A DNA stretch of 8,954 nt from Candidatus Peregrinibacteria bacterium (GTDB taxonomy: Bacteria > Patescibacteriota > Gracilibacteria > UBA1369 > UM-FILTER-53-11): contig JAHFJU010000056.1 in NCBI GenBank assembly GCA_023245725.1, positions 1 to 8,954 of the forward strand. Direction: 5' to 3'. A model generated the notes under the pieces. It worked only from the letters and a program-made list of their open reading frames with translations. It did not search any database and was not told the origin of the DNA. Of the stretch, positions 6,165-8,954 are shown in pieces. Both the position numbers and the translations under genes were made by a program. How positions within the stretch are numbered: position 1 is the first letter of the stretch; each line of letters starts with the position of its first letter.

Positions 6165-7442
6165 TTACTCTCCAATAAAATGATTGATCAGCTTTTCGAG
6201 CATCAAGTTATTTTTTAGGCGAAGATAAATCCCCTTCTTTTGATCAAGTTGGTCTTTTACCTTTTCGCGTTCAGCCACTGGAGCTTGATTCAGCAATGTT
6301 TCGCCAGCCTTAATCATGTCGTCGTCAGACACCTCTATTTTTAGTTCAACAAACAAATGATTCAAAATTAAACGAATTTTTACACGATTTGTTGCCTCGG
6401 CAACATACTCCTTTCGCTGGTCCTTACCTTTTTTAGCAAGTGACTCCATTAATTTTTCGAATGAACCACCTTGCTTCTCGAAACGCTCTTTTAACTCTTC
6501 CATCATGTAATCGACTTCTTCATCTATCAAAATAGGTGGAACATCAACATCTGCATTTTCGATCATTTTATCCATAAGGCTTCCCTCTCGCTGTTTTCGC
6601 ATTTCTTGTTTTTTGCGAAGTGCTAAATCTTCTTTAATAATTTTTATTAAATTCTCCTTTGTATCTTTCTTACCTAGTAATTTTTCAACAAGAACTTCGT
6701 CAAATTCGGGAAAAACCGGTTTATCACCCTTTAAAACCTCTACTTCGAAAGAAACATTTTTGTTCTGGAATGGCTTGTGCCCGTAATCTTTAGGGAAAGT
6801 AATAGGAAATTTCTTCTTCTCACCGACCTTCATTCCAATTAGATTGTCTTCGAATCCGGGAATTAGCTGGCCTTCTCCGACAAACAACGGGTGATTTTTG
6901 CTAACAGTATTTTCGAGTTCAACTCCCCCTTCATCGAATCCTTTAAATGCTATTTCTAATTTATCGCCTTTTTCAACCGCGCCTTCAAGTGGTTTGAAAG
7001 TTGCGTGCATTTTGAGCATTTCTTTAATTACATCGTCAACTTCTTTATCTGTAACAGAAGTATCGACAGGCTCATGCTTAAGCTTTTCTAAATCTTTCAT
7101 TTTAACTATTGGCATAGTCGCAATAATTGCTTCAAAAACAAGCGGCTCTTTCGATTTAATAGAAATACGTGGAGCAGCAATGGGATCGATTTTGTGCTCC
7201 ATTATTGCTTTGTAATAAAGGTGTGGAAGCGCTTGGTCGATTACCTCTTGGCGGAATGCTTCGGCACCAACATGTGAAATAACAGCGAAAGTTGGAGCAG
7301 ATCCTGGGCGAAATCCCGGAATATTTACATGGTGAGAAAGTGCTTTGGCGGCTTTATCTTTATATTCTGCCAAATCTGCCTCTTCTACGTTAAGAGTAAT
7401 TAAGTGCTGATTGTGTTCTTGCTGAGTAAGGGTTGTTTTCAT
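6165..7442 (-). CDS. tig: Trigger factor, ribosome-associated chaperone and peptidyl-prolyl isomerase
   Basis: 425 residues, full length. Trigger factor binds L23 at the ribosome exit tunnel and shields nascent chains. The N-domain carries the ribosome-binding signature as IPGFRPGSAP (43-50 for GFRPGSAP), where many homologues have GFRKGKxP, so a usual Lys is Ser here. An FKBP-type PPIase domain lies about 155-243 (GDKLEIAFKG, GEGQLIPGFEDNLIGMKVGE, FEVEVLKG). The helical C-domain follows, with PPILIDEEVDYMMEEL and a charged coiled stretch, ending LINHFIGE. I take the ATG at 7442 (MKTTLTQQEH) because family N-termini begin there; an in-frame ATG at 7460 would add six residues. Neither start has a Shine-Dalgarno. 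The gene converges on the LapA-like gene and is divergent from the tagged pair at 7567. The ClpX/ClpP partners often found beside tig are not in the window. Confidence 0.96.
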   Translation of the reverse strand: MKTTLTQQEHNQHLITLNVEEADLAEYKDKAAKALSHHVNIPGFRPGSAPTFAVISHVGAEAFRQEVIDQALPHLYYKAIMEHKIDPIAAPRISIKSKEPLVFEAIIATMPIVKMKDLEKLKHEPVDTSVTDKEVDDVIKEMLKMHATFKPLEGAVEKGDKLEIAFKGFDEGGVELENTVSKNHPLFVGEGQLIPGFEDNLIGMKVGEKKKFPITFPKDYGHKPFQNKNVSFEVEVLKGDKPVFPEFDEVLVEKLLGKKDTKENLIKIIKEDLALRKKQEMRKQREGSLMDKMIENADVDVPPILIDEEVDYMMEELKERFEKQGGSFEKLMESLAKKGKDQRKEYVAEATNRVKIRLILNHLFVELKIEVSDDDMIKAGETLLNQAPVAEREKVKDQLDQKKGIYLRLKNNLMLEKLINHFIGE

Positions 7443-7494
7443 ACCCGCAGACCATAACATAGGAGACCGATTGGCCCAAACCGCATAGGTCGAG

Positions 7495-7500
7495 GTTATA
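7495..7500 (-). promoter_or_regulatory. Possible -10 box for tig
   Basis: TATAAC on the minus strand, about 52 nt upstream of the ATG at 7442. No convincing -35 box lies at the expected distance. It is back-to-back with the plus-strand promoter starting at 7501, so the two may compete. Confidence 0.25.
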
Positions 7501-7529
7501 TTGACAAAATGACTGAGGTATTGGATAAT
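7501..7529 (+). promoter_or_regulatory. Near-consensus σ70 promoter of the tagged gene pair
   Basis: TTGACA (7501-7506), a 17-nt spacer and GATAAT (7524-7529). The start is expected near 7536, leaving a leader of about 30 nt with no Shine-Dalgarno before the ATG at 7567. The boxes predict strong expression of the two downstream genes. Confidence 0.75.
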
Positions 7530-7566
7530 AGTAACGGATACTAATTAACTTAACATAGAATTAAAT

Positions 7567-8409
7567 ATGTCTACTGAAAAACACGGGCATGGACACGCGA
7601 GCACACCACATGAGGACGAAGAACACGAAGCAGGTGCGGCTGAAAGTAAACCAGCAAAAGCGGAATCTAAAAAAACAGCACCAGCGAAAAAACCAGCGCC
7701 AACTGAAGGAACTCCGGGAGCTCCAGAAGAAGATGAAGATGATGAAGAAGCTGCGCCAGTAAGAGCTGCACCTACATCAAAACCTGGTAAAAACATGTGG
7801 ACGAAAGTAACTGATCACCCAAAAGTATCAGGAATAATCGGAACCGTTGGCCTCGCAGCGTTACTTGCAACAAGTATAGTGGTAAGCCATAGTGGGAAAA
7901 AAGTAAAGCATGGAGACGGACACGAAGGTCCAAGAATTTCTGCTCCTCAAAAAACATCTAGCGATGACGACAATAATGACGATGAGGCTGTGCCATCACC
8001 ACGGTATGGAGAGGAGGAACCAAAAGTTAAGAGTAAAAAACATAAATCAAACGCCGAAGAAAAAAACCAAAAAAGTGATAAAGGAGAAGATGGAGAGAAT
8101 ACAACCGCTGGCGAAACAGCAATAGATCATCCATTAAAAAATGTTACGTTTATAGGAAAAATTTCAAAAGAAAATGGCGATAACGATGAGTGGACAATAC
8201 AAGTTAATAATACAGATGTAGAGGGAAATGGGAAGAAACGACATGTCGAAGGGAAAATAGAAAATAATGAACAAGAAGGTAGAATATCGATTTTAAAAAT
8301 CAGATTTTCAATTGGTGACACTGTATATAAAGAGAATGATGTTAGAGTTATTATTGATCCAAAAACTCGTAGTGGAACTTTTGAATGCGTTGGTAAACTA
8401 CTTGAATAA
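7567..8409 (+). CDS. Single-pass membrane protein with His/Gly-rich N-terminus, unknown function
   Basis: 280 residues; I do not recognise the family. It opens with MSTEKHGHGHA, then a long disordered stretch rich in A, K, P, D and E (15-75, including EEDEDDEE). One hydrophobic helix follows (about 87-107, VSGIIGTVGLAALLATSIVV). A second disordered, highly charged stretch (108-188) contains DDDNNDDE and Lys-rich runs. The compact C-terminal domain (about 189-280) looks β-rich (VTFIGKIS, DEWTIQVNN, RHVEGKIENN, ISILKIRFSIG, DVRVIIDP, GTFECVGKL). With no cleavable signal, the simplest topology places the acidic N-region in the cytoplasm and the β-domain outside. The gene follows a strong promoter, and its stop is 2 nt before the next gene, which shares the MST...HGHA beginning; the two are almost surely co-transcribed. 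Composition is biased by low complexity, so family searches should use residues 189-280. Confidence 0.82.
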   Translation: MSTEKHGHGHASTPHEDEEHEAGAAESKPAKAESKKTAPAKKPAPTEGTPGAPEEDEDDEEAAPVRAAPTSKPGKNMWTKVTDHPKVSGIIGTVGLAALLATSIVVSHSGKKVKHGDGHEGPRISAPQKTSSDDDNNDDEAVPSPRYGEEEPKVKSKKHKSNAEEKNQKSDKGEDGENTTAGETAIDHPLKNVTFIGKISKENGDNDEWTIQVNNTDVEGNGKKRHVEGKIENNEQEGRISILKIRFSIGDTVYKENDVRVIIDPKTRSGTFECVGKLLE

Positions 8410-8411
8410 TT

Positions 8412-8954
8412 ATGAGTACTCACTCCTCATCACATGGCGGACATGGACACGCGCCATCTCGGCCACGTATGGAAATGGATAGCCTCCCAGAGGTTGTTGA
8501 TAGATTAAACGATAATCATGAATTTTGCGTTTCGATAGATTGGGACAATCTAAAAACATGGGCGACAGTAAATTTTGGCAGTACGAACAGTTGGAGCAGC
8601 GAATTTATAAGAATAACCGGTAACGACGCGACCGATGCAAATATTACGGCGATGCCAGCTCTTCGAACATACTTGCTATATATAAAAGATTTGGCAGCAC
8701 GAGATATTGCACACGGCACCAACAGTAAATTATTTACAGACCTATACTGGAACCCTGCACAAGAGGTACCAGATGGCGCAGAAGGATTTATGGGATTGTG
8801 GAGTTCAATTGACGCTGAATTTAAAGCTAAACATATCGATGACCAAGCGCAACGGCTAGCAGTATTTTTCAAGTTTTGTTTAAGAGCATCTTCACATGAG
8901 CAACTTTGGGAAACAAAAAAACCAGACATGTTGTCATCAAGAGTCGGTGCAACT
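8412..8954 (+). CDS. Unrecognised protein with His/Gly-rich N-terminus, 3' end outside window
   Basis: 181 codons are visible from the ATG at 8412, and the frame is open to the window edge. The N-terminus, MSTHSSSHGGHGHAPSRP, matches the style of the preceding protein (MST, then HGHA). After it comes a soluble-looking, aromatic-rich domain with no membrane segment: LPEVVDRLNDNHEFCVSIDW, WATVNFGSTNSWSSEFIRI, then mainly helical stretches (ALRTYLLYIKDLAARDIAHG, GLWSSIDAEFKAKHIDD, AQRLAVFFKFCLRASSHEQL). I recognise no family and no catalytic motif. The start lies 2 nt after the upstream stop, with no Shine-Dalgarno, so translational coupling is likely. It may be a cytoplasmic partner of the upstream membrane protein; that is inference. 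Confidence 0.75.
   Translation, partial: MSTHSSSHGGHGHAPSRPRMEMDSLPEVVDRLNDNHEFCVSIDWDNLKTWATVNFGSTNSWSSEFIRITGNDATDANITAMPALRTYLLYIKDLAARDIAHGTNSKLFTDLYWNPAQEVPDGAEGFMGLWSSIDAEFKAKHIDDQAQRLAVFFKFCLRASSHEQLWETKKPDMLSSRVGAT

Noticed and set aside
7443..7460. Trigger factor start at the ATG at 7460
   Set aside because: It adds MLWSAG ahead of a family-like MKTTLTQ start and has no ribosome binding site; not fully excluded.
7545..7796. Minus-strand frame with Ser/Gly/Ala-rich product
   Set aside because: It is the antisense of the low-complexity N-region of the membrane protein gene at 7567.
8516..8929. 137-codon minus-strand frame
   Set aside because: The plus-strand frame from 8412 is longer, runs to the window edge and fits the operon 2 nt after the previous stop.

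Overview
The window is bacterial, AT-rich DNA read with the standard code. It carries ordinary bacterial markers (ribosomal protein L19 and trigger factor), σ70-type promoters and intrinsic terminators. Most starts have no good Shine-Dalgarno match. The winged-helix regulator beside rplS resembles proteins I associate with candidate-phylum (Patescibacteria/CPR-like) genomes. In contrast, the lipoprotein with MopE-type metal-binding motifs and the β-barrel-like secreted protein are more typical of diderm bacteria such as Bdellovibrio or myxobacteria. I cannot settle the phylum from this window.

Region by region: (1) 1-3315, minus strand. A strong promoter drives a two-gene cell-surface unit: a secreted protein with a β-barrel-like C-terminal half, then a very long lipoprotein that runs off the left edge. 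The lipoprotein has thrombospondin type-3 Ca-binding repeats followed by at least six MopE-type Asp/Cys motifs. (2) 3478-4554, minus. A polysaccharide pyruvyl transferase (CsaB/WcaK family) with a GTG start, placed just behind the rplS terminator. (3) 4582-5599, minus. A winged-helix regulator with a degenerate nucleotidyltransferase-like domain, then rplS, then a clear intrinsic terminator. (4) 5850-6098, plus. A small two-helix LapA-like membrane protein. Its promoter is overlapped by an inverted repeat and preceded by further copies of TACAATT. (5) 6165-7442, minus. Trigger factor, convergent with the LapA-like gene across a shared bidirectional terminator. (6) 7501-8954, plus. A near-consensus promoter followed by two unrecognised genes. 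The first is a single-pass membrane protein and the second is cut by the window edge. Both begin MST and carry an early His/Gly-rich HGHA stretch.

Together the window mixes housekeeping protein synthesis and folding (rplS, tig) with envelope or surface genes. The best candidates for undescribed biology are the tagged gene pair at 7567-8954, the barrel plus Ca/metal-binding lipoprotein pair, and the candidate operator array upstream of the LapA-like gene. No tRNA, rRNA, CRISPR array, insertion sequence or transposase was seen. No gene-free stretch exceeds 300 bases.
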